From contig JACKFF010000018.1 of the NCBI GenBank assembly GCA_020632595.1, positions 6,256-70,255 of the forward strand: a stretch of 64,000 nucleotides of DNA. Reading direction: 5' to 3'. Positions 26,421 through 36,300 of the stretch are shown piece by piece. Below the pieces are notes generated by a model. It saw only the letters and a list, made by a program, of their open reading frames with translations. It was not told where the DNA came from and made no database searches. The position numbers were made by a program, and so were the translations under genes. Each line of letters starts with the position of its first letter. The first letter of the stretch is position 1. Source of the DNA: Nitrospiraceae bacterium. GTDB lineage: Bacteria > Nitrospirota > Nitrospiria > Nitrospirales > UBA8639.

Positions 26421-27161
26421 TTAAACGGGTGTCTCCTGTCCTTCTTGGATCTGATTCACTCTTCCATCTTCCATATGGACGATGCGATCGCCAAATTCAA
26501 AAATCCGGGTATCGTGCGTCACAATAATTACCCCCCGATCATGCTGCTTTCCGATATCGTGCAATTGCTGCACAATGCGGTGTCCCGTTTCTCCATCCAG
26601 GTTCGCCGTCGGTTCATCACACAGCAGTAACTGGGGATCACTCACCAGGGCCCGGGCAATCGCCACCCGCTGCTGCTCGCCTCCCGACAGTCTGGTTGGC
26701 AATGCCGCCAGGCGCTCTCCCATGCCCATGCTCCCAAGAATCTTCTCCGCTTGAGCCAGGGCCTCGTGTTTGGCTACCCCCCGTATCAATAACGGCACTG
26801 CGGCATTCTCGAGCGCGGTCAGAGTGGGCAGGAGATGATATTGTTGGAAAATAAATCCCAAATGATCCCGGCGAAACTTCGTTTTTTCCGATGCGGACAA
26901 TTCCAGAATGGATTCGCCCAAAATTCTCACCTCTCCCTCATCGCTTTCTAAAATGCCGGCAATCACCGACAAGAGAGTCGTTTTCCCGCTACCCGATGGC
27001 CCCACCAGCAACAGGACTTCCCCGTGGGCGACATTTAAATCCACTCCCTTCAGGACAGGAATCCGGGTCTCTCCTTCCCCAAACGATTTCACCACCCCCC
27101 TGGCCTGCACCAGCCAGTGAGCCCGATCATGGTTGAGAGTCGGAGACGGATTCCCACTCAC
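26421..27161 (-). CDS. ABC transporter ATP-binding protein (LolD/MacB/DevA type)
   Basis: 246 residues from the GTG at 27159-27161, which has GAGGG eight bases upstream and lies just after the permease stop; a TTG at 27194 would overlap the permease. Walker A is GPSGSGKTTL, the Q-loop is FIFQQYHLLPTLTALEN, the signature LSGGEQQRVAIARAL, Walker B LLLCDEPTANLD and the H-loop VTHD. It powers the adjacent FtsX-type permease. Typical of exporters of peptides, lipids or drugs that work from the periplasm. Confidence 0.95.
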   Translation of the reverse strand: MSGNPSPTLNHDRAHWLVQARGVVKSFGEGETRIPVLKGVDLNVAHGEVLLLVGPSGSGKTTLLSVIAGILESDEGEVRILGESILELSASEKTKFRRDHLGFIFQQYHLLPTLTALENAAVPLLIRGVAKHEALAQAEKILGSMGMGERLAALPTRLSGGEQQRVAIARALVSDPQLLLCDEPTANLDGETGHRIVQQLHDIGKQHDRGVIIVTHDTRIFEFGDRIVHMEDGRVNQIQEGQETPV

Positions 27162-27165
27162 GGCG

Positions 27166-28299
27166 CTACCCTCGAAACACAATTGCCGGTTCAAGTTTGG
27201 CCAACTTTCGAATGCTAATCACACTCGAGACACTACAGATCAACAGGAGCGCCACGGCCACTCCGACGAGCAGAGGCCATGTTTCTTTAAAGGGCAGCCG
27301 GTCTCCGCCTGCAGCGGTCAATCCAAACAGGGTGGCCAATCCCACACCGACTCCATAGCCAATGGATCCGACGGTAAAACTTTGCAGGAGGATCATCCGC
27401 GCCAGCATACCCGTGCTGGCTCCAATCGCTTTCAGCGCGCCAAACTGCGGCAGGTTCTCAACCGTAAACAGGTAAAAGGTTTGTCCGGAAATCGCCATCC
27501 CCACAATAAATCCTAATAACACAGTGGTACCGAAATTCACGCCAATACCGGTGTTTTGGAGAATCCATCGAATCGTTTTCCATCCAAACTGGTCTCCGGT
27601 AAATGCTCCCAATCCGGTTTGCTCATGAATTCGCCTGGCCAATTCTTCCGGGCTGATCCCACTCACCGGACTGGCAAGGACATACGACAATTTCCTCCGT
27701 TCTTCGGGTGTCACACTCAAGGCTCGTTCGTAGGTGGTGTAGACGAAGGGAAAATTTTGAAAACTTTTTTGTGTTTTCACGATCGCCACGACCCTGACAC
27801 GGTGATCATTGATTTCAAACGTGGTGCCGAGATGAATGTTCTCAGGCCCACCTAACCGTTCCACCCCTAATTGATCGATCGCAACCGCGTCAGGAGAACG
27901 CAACTCTTCAATGTTGCCTTCCAACACCCTCCCGGGTCGCCCGATTAACGTACTGGATTCAATCCCGACTAACGCAATTTGCTCATAATTCCCATCCCGC
28001 AACCGGGCCCGCTGGACCCCCTTGTAGAGGGGAACCGCCCATTCGACACCGGAAACACTTCGAACCACGTTCACCGTGGTATCGGCCAGCGGTTTAATTT
28101 CTTCGACTTGATTGATATTGGAATCGGTGACCCACACCGGGGCATTCACATTGGTGATGCCCGATTGCGACCAGGTCATCAACCCCCAGAAAATGGATCC
28201 CTGCTGAACGATGAGCATCGTGGAAAACGTGAGCCCCGCCAGCAACATGAGGTATTTTGGGCGATCGCCAAACAACATTTTCAGTGCAACGTAATTCAT
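27166..28299 (-). CDS. ABC transporter permease (FtsX/DevC type)
   Basis: 377 residues with four membrane helices: one at the N-terminus (YLMLLAGLTFSTMLIVQQG), a large periplasmic domain (about 45-245), then three helices at the C-terminus (GTTVLLGFIVGMAISGQTFYLF, then two more), with the family motif FGALKAIGAS before the fourth segment. The layout matches DevC and MacB-type permeases. It starts within an ATGA overlap with the TetR gene, so regulator and exporter are one operon. Substrate unknown. Confidence 0.93.
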   Translation of the reverse strand: MNYVALKMLFGDRPKYLMLLAGLTFSTMLIVQQGSIFWGLMTWSQSGITNVNAPVWVTDSNINQVEEIKPLADTTVNVVRSVSGVEWAVPLYKGVQRARLRDGNYEQIALVGIESSTLIGRPGRVLEGNIEELRSPDAVAIDQLGVERLGGPENIHLGTTFEINDHRVRVVAIVKTQKSFQNFPFVYTTYERALSVTPEERRKLSYVLASPVSGISPEELARRIHEQTGLGAFTGDQFGWKTIRWILQNTGIGVNFGTTVLLGFIVGMAISGQTFYLFTVENLPQFGALKAIGASTGMLARMILLQSFTVGSIGYGVGVGLATLFGLTAAGGDRLPFKETWPLLVGVAVALLLICSVSSVISIRKLAKLEPAIVFRG

Positions 28300-28970
28300 A
28301 GCTTCCGTGCCGTCCGCGTCCGAGGTGTATGTGTCTGACCCGACCTCCGTACCGGTCCCTTTGGTGAAGGGAGTTTGAGTCCGTTCATCATGAGGCTCAC
28401 AAAGGTCCGCGAAATATCTTCGGCAGTCTGAGGCAGTTGGGCCTGAAATAAGACCGTCAACAACCGATGATAGATCAGCATGCCCATAAAAGCGCGTGCA
28501 GCGATGAGGGGCTGAACCGGCTGAAAAGCTCCATCATGTATGCGCTGTTGAATGTAGCCGGCCAAAAAATCGTAAAACACGCGGATGTGATTGTGGAAAA
28601 ACATATCCGACATCTCATGGTTTTCGAGTGCGCTGAACAAAATCAGCCTCATCAAATCGGAATCCGGAGCCCCTCCGACCACCGTCCGGGCAATGACGGA
28701 AAACACCTCAACATCCTTGTGTTGTTCAGCGAGCCTTTTTACTTTGGAGAGTAATCCCGGCACAGGCGATTCCTCCGCAAGAATGGCCGCATACAAATCC
28801 TCTTTACTGGGAAAATGTTTAAAAATCAGGGCTTCGCTGACTCCTGCCCTGTGGGCGATCTCCCGGGTCTTGGTCCCGTTAAACCCTTTCCTGGCAAATA
28901 AGGCGGCCGCCGATTGAATAATTTTGGCCTTCCGGACCGGACCGGCTATTCGTTTCGGTGATAGTGGCAT
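28296..28970 (-). CDS. TetR family regulator heading the ABC efflux operon
   Basis: 224 residues from the ATG at 28968-28970, preceded by GGAAGGAG at ideal distance; a further ATG at 28988 lacks a good site. The HTH domain is KAKIIQSAAALFARKGFNGTKTREIAHRAGVSEALIFKHFPSKEDLY. The C-terminal domain is helical and ends in a basic tail (RRSGQTHTPRTRTARKL). It overlaps the permease gene by four bases, so it is co-transcribed with the exporter and most likely represses the operon. A weak candidate operator is at 28995-29008. Confidence 0.93.
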   Translation of the reverse strand: MPLSPKRIAGPVRKAKIIQSAAALFARKGFNGTKTREIAHRAGVSEALIFKHFPSKEDLYAAILAEESPVPGLLSKVKRLAEQHKDVEVFSVIARTVVGGAPDSDLMRLILFSALENHEMSDMFFHNHIRVFYDFLAGYIQQRIHDGAFQPVQPLIAARAFMGMLIYHRLLTVLFQAQLPQTAEDISRTFVSLMMNGLKLPSPKGPVRRSGQTHTPRTRTARKL

Positions 28971-29399
28971 CTTCTCCTTCCAATCCATTGATATAGTGAG
29001 TATCCACTTACCATGCTAAGATCTCACCGGAAAACTGTCAAGAAATCTGGTTCCATTTGCAATTTTGCCGGGAACGGTGGAGAATTCGTCAATCTTACCG
29101 AGCAATCCTGTTGGATCACAGCCATCATTACTCCGGACGTTCCGAGATGTTCCGAGATGTTCAGATGGACACTAGGGAGATTCCACCTCGCACCTGGGCA
29201 CGAGAGTTCTTCACCAACACAGGTGCAGGTTTTCGATTTCGCCCAGGGATAGCTGCTGGACTCTACCCCACATGGCACAACCCGTAGGCCTTGCCAATCA
29301 ATTTGACTCAACGGAAAAGATGCGTATCTGAAAGATGCCACCTTGTTGCGTAGAACAAGTATAATGTTGATATACACCTGAAGGACGGTGACGATAAAA
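28971..29399. promoter_or_regulatory. Divergent region between TetR operon and lon
   Basis: 429 bases with no gene. It contains an imperfect palindrome at 28995-29008 (AGTGAGTATCCACT), a possible TetR operator; a short tandem repeat at 29141-29160 (TCCGAGATGT twice); and possible lon promoter elements: TTGACT (29303-29308) with TATCTG (29325-29330), or a TATAAT at 29360-29365 lacking a good -35 box. All promoter calls are weak. Confidence 0.35.
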
Positions 29400-31841
29400 A
29401 TGGATACTCCCCCAGCTGCCGAGAATACACTCATCATTTCCCTTCCGCTCGTCCCTGTTAAACGAACGGTCTTGTTTCCCGATACCCTTGTTCCCTTCAC
29501 CATAGGCCGACCCCGCTCGATCGCAGCGGTGGAAGCAGCGATGAACTCGGAAGACAAAGCCTTGGTGTTCGCTACCCAGCGTGACTCAGAAAAGGAGGAA
29601 CCCGAATTCGATGACCTGTATCGCATCGGTACAAAAGCCGTCATCAAACAAATGGGCAAAACTCCGGACGGCCATCTTCAGGTTCTCGCACAGGGGATTG
29701 AACGCGTCGTCTTACTGAAGAAGGAACAAGACGAACCCCATATGATCGTTCGCTCCCGGCAACTTGCTCTTGCGCTTGAATCCGACCTGGAGCTGGAAGC
29801 CCTGCATCGTGAACTGGTTGAACTCATTGGCCAGTTACCGGAGCTATTGACGACCCAGGGCGTGGTGGAATTGGTGGCGGTGCTTCGAGCTGAAAAAAAT
29901 CCCCTTTCAGTGGCGTATCGGCTCGTGTCCCTCCTCAACCTCAATGTGGAACGATTGCAGGGACTTCTGGAGCAATCCGATGCCAAGGAAGTCCTCCGCC
30001 AGGTGTATGGGGCATTGGCCCATGAGCTCCATATCCTCAAAATTCGCCATGAAATCGCGAGCCAGGCCCAAGCAGAAATTGGAAAATCCCAACGGGAATA
30101 TTTCCTCCGCCAACAGTTAAAAGAAATTCAACAGGAACTGGGAGACCTGGAAACCCAACCCGAAGACGGCGAGATAGGAGAATTAAAAGCCCGAATCGAG
30201 AAGGCCGACCTTCCCGAGGTCGTAAAAACTGAAGCCACCAGAGAACTGAAGCGTCTGGTCAAGCTGCCTCCTGCCTCCCCGGATCATCAAGTCATTCGGA
30301 GCTATCTGGAATTGGTTCTGGAATTACCGTGGAACACCCTCACAGAAGACCACCTGGATCTGACTCATGTTCGAACGATATTAGATGAAGATCATTACGG
30401 CATTCAGGATGTCAAAGAACGCATCCTTGAGCATCTGGCCGTGTTGAAGTTGAATCCTTCTGCGAAGGCTCCCATCCTGTGCCTGGTGGGACCTCCGGGT
30501 GTGGGAAAAACCAGCTTGGGGCAATCCATTGCCCGCGCCCTGGAAAGAAAATTTGAACGCCTGAGTTTAGGGGGACTCCATGACGAAGCCGAATTGCGTG
30601 GGCATCGCCGCACCTATGTTGGCGCGATGCCGGGCCGTCTGATTCAGGCTCTTCGACGTGCCGGAGCCAAAAATCCGATTCTGATGCTGGATGAGGTCGA
30701 TAAGGTCGGGCAGGATTTCCGGGGAGATCCCGCGTCAGCCTTGTTAGAAATTCTTGACCCGGAACAAAATCATACCTTCCGCGATAATTACTTAGATTTG
30801 CCCTTTGACCTCTCTAAAGTGATGTTCATCACCACAGCCAATTCCCTGGACACCATCTCCCGTCCTCTCCTGGATCGGATGGAAATCATACGTCTGGGAG
30901 GCTACAGCCATCAGGAAAAGCTGGAAATTGCCAATCGCTATTTGTGGCCTCGTCGCCTAAAGGAAGCCGGCCTGGAATCCAAACCTCTAACGTTAGAGGA
31001 ACAGGTGATTCCCCATATCATCAAAAGATATACCCGTGAAGCCGGCGTTCGCCAATTGGAGCAGATGTTGGGACGGTTGACTCGCAAAGTGGCCCTGAAG
31101 CTGGCGGAACATCCGCCGGACCAGCCGGAAGAACCGCTCACGATCACCCAAGTAGATCTTCCGGAATGGTTGGGCATCGAACGATTTATGCCGGAGGAAG
31201 CCAGAAAGACATTACCCTTGGGAGTAGCGACGGGAATGGCCTGGACAGAAACCGGCGGGGATGTCCTCTATGTAGAAAGTGCCCTTCTCCCGGGAGGGAG
31301 CGACCTTACCATTACAGGCCACATTGGGGATGTTATGCAGGAATCAGCCCAAGCGGCTCGCAGCTATCTCTGGTCGCGTGCCGAAACGCTGGGCCTGGAT
31401 ATCGCGGTGTTTAAGCAGAGCGGAATGCATATTCATGTGCCGGAGGGTGCCATTCCCAAAGATGGGCCATCCGCCGGTGTGACCATGGCCAGTGCTCTGG
31501 CTTCCCTCTTACTGAAAATCCCGGTTAGGAAGGATACGGCGATGACCGGGGAAATCGGGTTAACCGGCTTGGTCCTGCCTGTGGGCGGGATTAAAGAAAA
31601 AATTCTGGCGGCACACAGGGTCGGGTTGCGTCGCATTGTCCTTCCCAAAGCCAACGAAAAAGATCTGAAAGATGTGCCTGACACTGTGCGATCTGAATTG
31701 TCCGTTGTTTTCGTGGAAACGATTGAAGAGGCCTTACAGGCTGTCCTGGTCAAAACGCCGGACATTCGTGAGAGAGAAAAGAACCCTCCTGACACCCAGA
31801 CTGCCGGAAGAGAGCAGAAACCCGTCATGGGCAGTCACTAA
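29400..31841 (+). CDS. lon: ATP-dependent protease Lon
   Basis: 813 residues from the ATG at 29400; a GTG four codons upstream is possible. The N-terminal LON substrate domain (about 10-205) starts LPLVPVKRTVLFPDTLVPF. The AAA+ module has Walker A GPPGVGKTS, Walker B ILMLDEVDKV and sensor segments. The protease domain has Ser691 in PKDGPSAGVTMASAL and Lys732 in VGGIKEK, the Ser-Lys dyad. It degrades misfolded and regulatory proteins in the cytosol. The C-terminal tail (about 30 residues, REREKNPPDTQ) is low complexity. It is monocistronic by position. The length is normal for bacterial LonA. Confidence 0.97.
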   Translation: MDTPPAAENTLIISLPLVPVKRTVLFPDTLVPFTIGRPRSIAAVEAAMNSEDKALVFATQRDSEKEEPEFDDLYRIGTKAVIKQMGKTPDGHLQVLAQGIERVVLLKKEQDEPHMIVRSRQLALALESDLELEALHRELVELIGQLPELLTTQGVVELVAVLRAEKNPLSVAYRLVSLLNLNVERLQGLLEQSDAKEVLRQVYGALAHELHILKIRHEIASQAQAEIGKSQREYFLRQQLKEIQQELGDLETQPEDGEIGELKARIEKADLPEVVKTEATRELKRLVKLPPASPDHQVIRSYLELVLELPWNTLTEDHLDLTHVRTILDEDHYGIQDVKERILEHLAVLKLNPSAKAPILCLVGPPGVGKTSLGQSIARALERKFERLSLGGLHDEAELRGHRRTYVGAMPGRLIQALRRAGAKNPILMLDEVDKVGQDFRGDPASALLEILDPEQNHTFRDNYLDLPFDLSKVMFITTANSLDTISRPLLDRMEIIRLGGYSHQEKLEIANRYLWPRRLKEAGLESKPLTLEEQVIPHIIKRYTREAGVRQLEQMLGRLTRKVALKLAEHPPDQPEEPLTITQVDLPEWLGIERFMPEEARKTLPLGVATGMAWTETGGDVLYVESALLPGGSDLTITGHIGDVMQESAQAARSYLWSRAETLGLDIAVFKQSGMHIHVPEGAIPKDGPSAGVTMASALASLLLKIPVRKDTAMTGEIGLTGLVLPVGGIKEKILAAHRVGLRRIVLPKANEKDLKDVPDTVRSELSVVFVETIEEALQAVLVKTPDIREREKNPPDTQTAGREQKPVMGSH

Positions 31842-31906
31842 GCTTTCGGGGATGGCCTTCTCTCCAGCCTTGACTCTTTTCTCGTTATGAAAATATTGCG
31901 AGGAGG

Positions 31907-32362
31907 CTACTTCCCACCTGCAAGGAACGAGGATATCCTTTGCATGGTAAAGGTCCCTCCAGGCTCAAGAGGGTTGTGATCCTGGCCGATGCGGGTGTAC
32001 CACCAACGTCCCTGAGCTACCGGCGAATTATCTACCCACTTCAGCTCAAACCCTCCTTCCCGGTCATTACCGGCTTGCATCCATTTGCCCTTCCATACCC
32101 CATTTTTCAGTTCTTGGGTTTCAAACCAGCCATCCTCCCACTCATAATGCCCTTTCCCCTCTTCATTTAAGGTGATGGTATTGGACCCGGTTTTATCTGC
32201 ATACTCCCAGATCCCGGCAAGATCCTGAAGCTGTCGAGGCGGATGGGAGGGATCAAGTCCATTCTCTTCTCCTTGAGAAATCTGATGTGAAAGGTTTGCG
32301 CAACCCACCGCAGCAAAAACATTTATGATGATCAGGAACATTTTGACTATACTCTTCTGCAT
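31907..32362 (-). CDS. Small lipoprotein of unknown function
   Basis: 151 residues from the ATG at 32360-32362 with GAGGG upstream; the frame is open further but the added residues do not look like protein. The leader MQKSIVKMFLIIINVFAAVGC has a clear lipobox ending at Cys. The mature part contains LAGIWEYADKTGSNTITLNEEGKGHYEWEDG and ELKNGVWKGKW, a lipocalin-like or calycin-type beta-barrel pattern with conserved Trp. It should be attached to the periplasmic side of a membrane. It is convergent with lon. Confidence 0.75.
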   Translation of the reverse strand: MQKSIVKMFLIIINVFAAVGCANLSHQISQGEENGLDPSHPPRQLQDLAGIWEYADKTGSNTITLNEEGKGHYEWEDGWFETQELKNGVWKGKWMQAGNDREGGFELKWVDNSPVAQGRWWYTRIGQDHNPLEPGGTFTMQRISSFLAGGK

Positions 32363-32547
32363 AAATTTTCCCTCGCTCCCCCGACATTTGAGTTGAAAAA
32401 TTAATCTTAGGATTGTATCAGATAGGACCGATAGACCCAGATAGGTGAAACCCTTAATCCCAAAAGGACACAACTGAAGAGAACTATCATGACGGAGAGG
32501 CCTATGCGCAATGTGGAGCCGCGTTTCATTCTCACCAAAAGGAATCC

Positions 32548-33813
32548 GTGAACCATTTCAATGACCCCCTACTCAACACAGATCATTCCTTCATTTCATC
32601 GGGATCTCATAAGCCGTTGACCACTCATCAACCAGACTCATCAGCTGAACGCCGTTCTGATTTGGCCTCTTGGGGCCAGGATCAGAGAGACCAGCCCCGG
32701 GCTCTTCACGGAATACCCCCTTCCGGCCCGGACACCGTGTCGGCCGATTCCGATTTGTTCCCCATCCACCATCCCATTTTTTGGGGGCGTGGGCGAACGC
32801 TTTTTGGCATTTTCATTGTCAATACCTTTTTCACATTACTGACACTTGGCCTGTATTCTTTTTGGGGGAGAGTGCGTATTCGCCAATTTTTGTGCAGTCA
32901 GACCAGCTTTGCCCGCACTCGCTTTTCCTATCATGGAACTCCTCAGGAATTACTGAAGGGCTGGTCCAAAGCGTTTGTGGTCTTCGGTCTTCCCTATGCG
33001 TTTCTCAGTCTCACCCCCCTCATATGGAACCAGATTCCGGCTTGGATTCCCAATGCGCTTGCAGGGACCATGGCCTTGTGCTTCATTCCAGTCGCCGTGG
33101 TCGGATCGCATCGTTATCGGTTGAGTCGAACCTCGTTGGGAACGATTCGTTTCTCCTTCCGGGGACACGTGAAAAATTATACCAAAATATGGGTTTTGGG
33201 AAGCGTAATGACCTTGTTGACCGCCGGGATCTATTACCCGTTTTTCGAAAATGCCAGACGAAAATTTCTCGTCGCTCACACCTACTTTGGTAATCGCCCA
33301 TTCACCTATTCCGGAACGGGAAGCGGGCTCATGAGGATCTATGTCACAACCCTCGCCTTCATCATGATAATTTTGTTCACCCTTATCGGGATTAGCGCCG
33401 GACCTGACGGTTTGTCCATCCTCGCCCAATGGTCATCCGATGGTTGGCGAGACCTTTTTTTGAATTCCCTATTCCTCACCGGATTGCTCACGCTGCTACT
33501 CCCGTGGTTTTACCTGCAGGTAGCCAAACAACGGTACCAATGGAATCATTCAGATTTTGGAGACGCACATTTTCATTTTGCCGCCTCCACCTGGAATCTC
33601 ATGGAGTTGCGGATGACGAACTTTCTCATGCTCATTCTCACGTTTGGATTAGCCTGGCCGTGGGTCCAGGTCCGGAATCTCCAATTTCTCTATTATCATC
33701 TGAGCCTTCAAGGCCCGTTAGATTTTCAACGCATCAAACAGGAAGCCCTGGATGCGTCACCCACCGGAGAAGAGCTTGCGGGATACTTTGACGCCGGTTT
33801 TGATTTAGGCTAA
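32548..33813 (+). CDS. DUF898 (YjgN-like) multi-pass membrane protein
   Basis: 421 residues starting with GTG (AAAAGGAA upstream). The first 70 residues are polar. The family pattern then appears twice: HPIFWGRGRTLFGIFIVNTFFTLLTLGLYSFWGRVRIRQF and a similar TKIWVLGSVMTLLTAGIYYPFFENARRKFL, and again near the end (LRMTNFLMLILTFGLAWPWVQVRNLQF). About seven membrane segments are present. The function of DUF898 proteins is not established. An M48 metalloprotease gene follows 95 bases downstream on the same strand; this pairing recurs in other bacteria as far as I recall. Confidence 0.88.
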   Translation: MNHFNDPLLNTDHSFISSGSHKPLTTHQPDSSAERRSDLASWGQDQRDQPRALHGIPPSGPDTVSADSDLFPIHHPIFWGRGRTLFGIFIVNTFFTLLTLGLYSFWGRVRIRQFLCSQTSFARTRFSYHGTPQELLKGWSKAFVVFGLPYAFLSLTPLIWNQIPAWIPNALAGTMALCFIPVAVVGSHRYRLSRTSLGTIRFSFRGHVKNYTKIWVLGSVMTLLTAGIYYPFFENARRKFLVAHTYFGNRPFTYSGTGSGLMRIYVTTLAFIMIILFTLIGISAGPDGLSILAQWSSDGWRDLFLNSLFLTGLLTLLLPWFYLQVAKQRYQWNHSDFGDAHFHFAASTWNLMELRMTNFLMLILTFGLAWPWVQVRNLQFLYYHLSLQGPLDFQRIKQEALDASPTGEELAGYFDAGFDLG

Positions 33814-33908
33814 TTTGGCCTTCGTGCATGTGCCGATTCGATCCTCCCGGTATTCATCTTTCCGTCCATCGACCATTCATGCGTTCCTTAGGCTAAACCC
33901 ATTTGATC

Positions 33909-35009
33909 ATGGCATACCCCACGGAATGGAAAGGGTCCTATTATGACGGGCAATCGGTAGTTCCCCAGTTTGTAACCATTACCGTGACAGGTGCCGGCCT
34001 GACCCTTCACTTTGCTGACCACACAACCACGACATGGAACTACCATGAACTTCGACAGACCCAGGGGCGCTATTCCGGAGAAGAAGTACGATTCGAGCGG
34101 GGGACAGGAATCGGCGAAACCCTGGTCATCCCCAGCCCCAAAATTCTGCTGGCGATTCATGAGCATGGCGGATCGCACGCCAGTCATTTCCATCATCCCC
34201 GCACACGACACACTCGTGTGTATTGGACGGTGCTGGCCGCGCTCGCCAGCATCCCCATCGTGTATGGCATTTTCACCTGGGGTATTCCCTCGTTGGCTCA
34301 GCCAATCACCGCCGCCATTCCGCTTTCTTGGGAAATTCAGTTGGGCCAATTTGTTCAACAGGAAGTCACAGCCGGGAAACCGGTCTGCCACAACCCGAAA
34401 CTGGTCCACGCGATCGACTCGATATTGACGGCTCTGACCGGTTCCATCGACCACCTTCCTTATCAATTTCAGGTGACCGTGGTGGATAGCCCCATCGTCA
34501 ACGCCATGGCAGCTCCCGGCGGATATGTCATGGTCTTTCGTGGGCTCCTCCAAGACACCGCCTCACCCGAAGAACTCGCGGGAGTGTTGGCTCATGAAAT
34601 TCAACACGTGCTGCTTCGACACACCATGCACCTTATCGTGCGACATGTGTCGATGGCTTTCGTCATCGCCGCCCTCAGCGGGGATGCCAGCGGCATGGTG
34701 ACGTATGCACTCCAAGCCGCCCAAACTCTTCAGACCCTGTCCTACAGCCGGGAGGCGGAAGACCAAGCCGATGAACAGGGATTCCGGTTATTACAACAAT
34801 CCGGGATTAATCCCGATGGGATGATCACCTTTTTCGCTAAACTTGGGAAAGAACAACCTGCAAACGACGTTCTTCGCTATCTTTCAACCCATCCAGCAAC
34901 CCAAGACCGCCTGGCACACCTGAAGTCCTTGCTGCCGCCAGCCTCCATGACCTACCGTGCCTTCCCGTTTCACGCTGAGTGGTCTGAGATCAACACATAC
35001 TGCAAGTGA
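33909..35009 (+). CDS. M48 family metallopeptidase
   Basis: 366 residues from the ATG at 33909 (a TTG lies two codons earlier). An N-terminal beta-rich domain (WKGSYYDGQSVVPQFVTITV) precedes a membrane helix (VYWTVLAALASIPIVYGIFTW). The protease domain has the zinc motif HEIQH in VLAHEIQHVLLRHTMHL and the third ligand Glu in SREAEDQADEQGFRLL. A final STHPATQDRLAHL matches the M48 C-terminal motif. It probably sits in the inner membrane and trims or degrades envelope proteins together with the upstream DUF898 protein. Confidence 0.92.
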   Translation: MAYPTEWKGSYYDGQSVVPQFVTITVTGAGLTLHFADHTTTTWNYHELRQTQGRYSGEEVRFERGTGIGETLVIPSPKILLAIHEHGGSHASHFHHPRTRHTRVYWTVLAALASIPIVYGIFTWGIPSLAQPITAAIPLSWEIQLGQFVQQEVTAGKPVCHNPKLVHAIDSILTALTGSIDHLPYQFQVTVVDSPIVNAMAAPGGYVMVFRGLLQDTASPEELAGVLAHEIQHVLLRHTMHLIVRHVSMAFVIAALSGDASGMVTYALQAAQTLQTLSYSREAEDQADEQGFRLLQQSGINPDGMITFFAKLGKEQPANDVLRYLSTHPATQDRLAHLKSLLPPASMTYRAFPFHAEWSEINTYCK

Positions 35010-35250
35010 CCTCATCGGGCCTCTGTTTAACGCTGTTCGACTCCTGGGGGAACGCGGGTGGGGGGATGTTCCACACATATTTTGGAAATCTGACCCATTG
35101 CTCTCCAGCCCTGGAGGCTTCATAATAAACCCATTCGAGACATACCGGAATGTATGGTGTCTTTGTCTGGACCACAACTCCAAAAACACTCGCACCCCGT
35201 CTGTCTAGTCCGAGGCTCTTATCATCAACACACAACAAGGGGTGGGTCAC

Positions 35251-35667
35251 ATGGGGACCGAAATCACACGCTATGCCATTGGGGATCACGGAAAGCTACA
35301 TAAATTTACCGGAAAGGATGTACCGGCCGGTACCGTGGCCCTGGTGGAAGAAGATGGAAAAAGCTTAACGGCAAAGGGGAAAACGTATACAGCACGCTAT
35401 TCCGAATCTCTCCCAAACGTGGAGATCATTCGCGTGCGATTCGATCAATACAGCTCGAACGCCATAGGTGATGCGATAGAAGCCCATGCTAGAACCCTAT
35501 CCAAGATTCCAGAAATACTTGAAAACACAAAAATCATTTCTGAAAAACTCAGACATGATTGGATGGCGCAAGACAAAGCCTATCAGGATACCGAAAAAGC
35601 CAAAAAGGTAACGCCTGCTGCGGCAAAAGTCACAGCGCCTGCGAAAGAAGCGGTTCCAGCACCGTAA
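35251..35667 (+). CDS. Hypothetical protein with Lys/Ala-rich tail
   Basis: 138 residues from the ATG at 35251 with AAGGGG upstream; an in-frame GTG at 35242 is possible. No family recognised. The first half is beta-rich (GKLHKFTGKDVPAGTVALVEEDGKSLTAKGKTYTARY), the second helical (IGDAIEAHARTLSKIPEILENTKIISEKL), and the tail is rich in Lys, Ala and Pro. No signal peptide. A perfect 14-base-pair hairpin lies 70 bases downstream. Confidence 0.65.
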   Translation: MGTEITRYAIGDHGKLHKFTGKDVPAGTVALVEEDGKSLTAKGKTYTARYSESLPNVEIIRVRFDQYSSNAIGDAIEAHARTLSKIPEILENTKIISEKLRHDWMAQDKAYQDTEKAKKVTPAAAKVTAPAKEAVPAP

Positions 35668-35737
35668 TTACCCCTCCCCAATTAAAGAACGCGTCAGGGC
35701 CCCAAAAAGGGCTGTCCGCTCCAGGGTCATCACCATG

Positions 35738-35773
35738 GTTTCCCCCTCTGCGCAAAAAAGCAGAGGGGGAAAC
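35738..35773 (+). terminator. Perfect 14-bp hairpin downstream of the hypothetical gene
   Basis: GTTTCCCCCTCTGC (35738-35751) pairs perfectly with GCAGAGGGGGAAAC (35760-35773) around the loop GCAAAAAA. It lies between convergent transcripts and has no T-run on the plus strand, so it may terminate or stabilise either transcript. Confidence 0.6.
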
Positions 35774-35931
35774 ACTTCAATATTTTTCCATCTTCGAATT
35801 ACAGAAATCCGAATGGGATTCAGTTAAGCCGGTTGCACCCTGTAGGGCCTTGATAGCCAGGCTGGAGAAGAGTGGGGAATAGTCATGGCGGGAACCATCA
35901 GGCCTTGATGAACCCTGCTCAACTCTACGCA

Positions 35932-36216
35932 CTATTTCTTTCGAAACGAAATATGGTCTTTATACTCCTGAATCGCCGCGCCCAACGCCTTCGAACCTAA
36001 TGGAATATTGGCCTCGAGTGCATTTTCCACCGCTTCATCATCAATGATCACCTCATAACATTCGTGTTGATTGGTGAGCACCATGCCCTTCTCCGTTTGC
36101 CGGGGCATATAGATTTCCGTCCACACTTCCTTTTCCACCAAACACACATCCCGAAACCGTTCATACAAAAGCTGCAACCGTTCTTGATCAGAAATGACGA
36201 GCGGATTATTTTCCAT
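35932..36216 (-). CDS. Small hypothetical protein
   Basis: 94 residues from the ATG at 36214-36216, with AGAGG eight bases upstream; an ATG two codons earlier is closer to the same site. The product is acidic and soluble (LQLLYERFRDVCLVEKEVWTEIY, IIDDEAVENALEANIPLGSKALGAAIQEYKDHISF). No family recognised. It lies on the same strand as the CPBP-like gene, 84 bases downstream of it. Confidence 0.65.
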   Translation of the reverse strand: MENNPLVISDQERLQLLYERFRDVCLVEKEVWTEIYMPRQTEKGMVLTNQHECYEVIIDDEAVENALEANIPLGSKALGAAIQEYKDHISFRKK

Positions 36217-36300
36217 AACCATACCTCTCCCTTCAACATCGACAACAATGATCCTTTTTTTCTACTCCGCTCCCATCAAACTCGTCAAGTGGGTGGGTAG

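Noticed and set aside
29141..29160. Tandem TCCGAGATGT repeat in front of lon
   Set aside because: Only two units; could be chance and no known heat-shock or regulator site matches.
29024..29659. 211-codon minus-strand frame overlapping the lon start
   Set aside because: It is antisense to the strongly supported lon gene and has no homology pattern.
33888..34553. 221-codon minus-strand frame over the M48 gene
   Set aside because: Antisense shadow of a clear protease gene with HEIQH motif on the plus strand.
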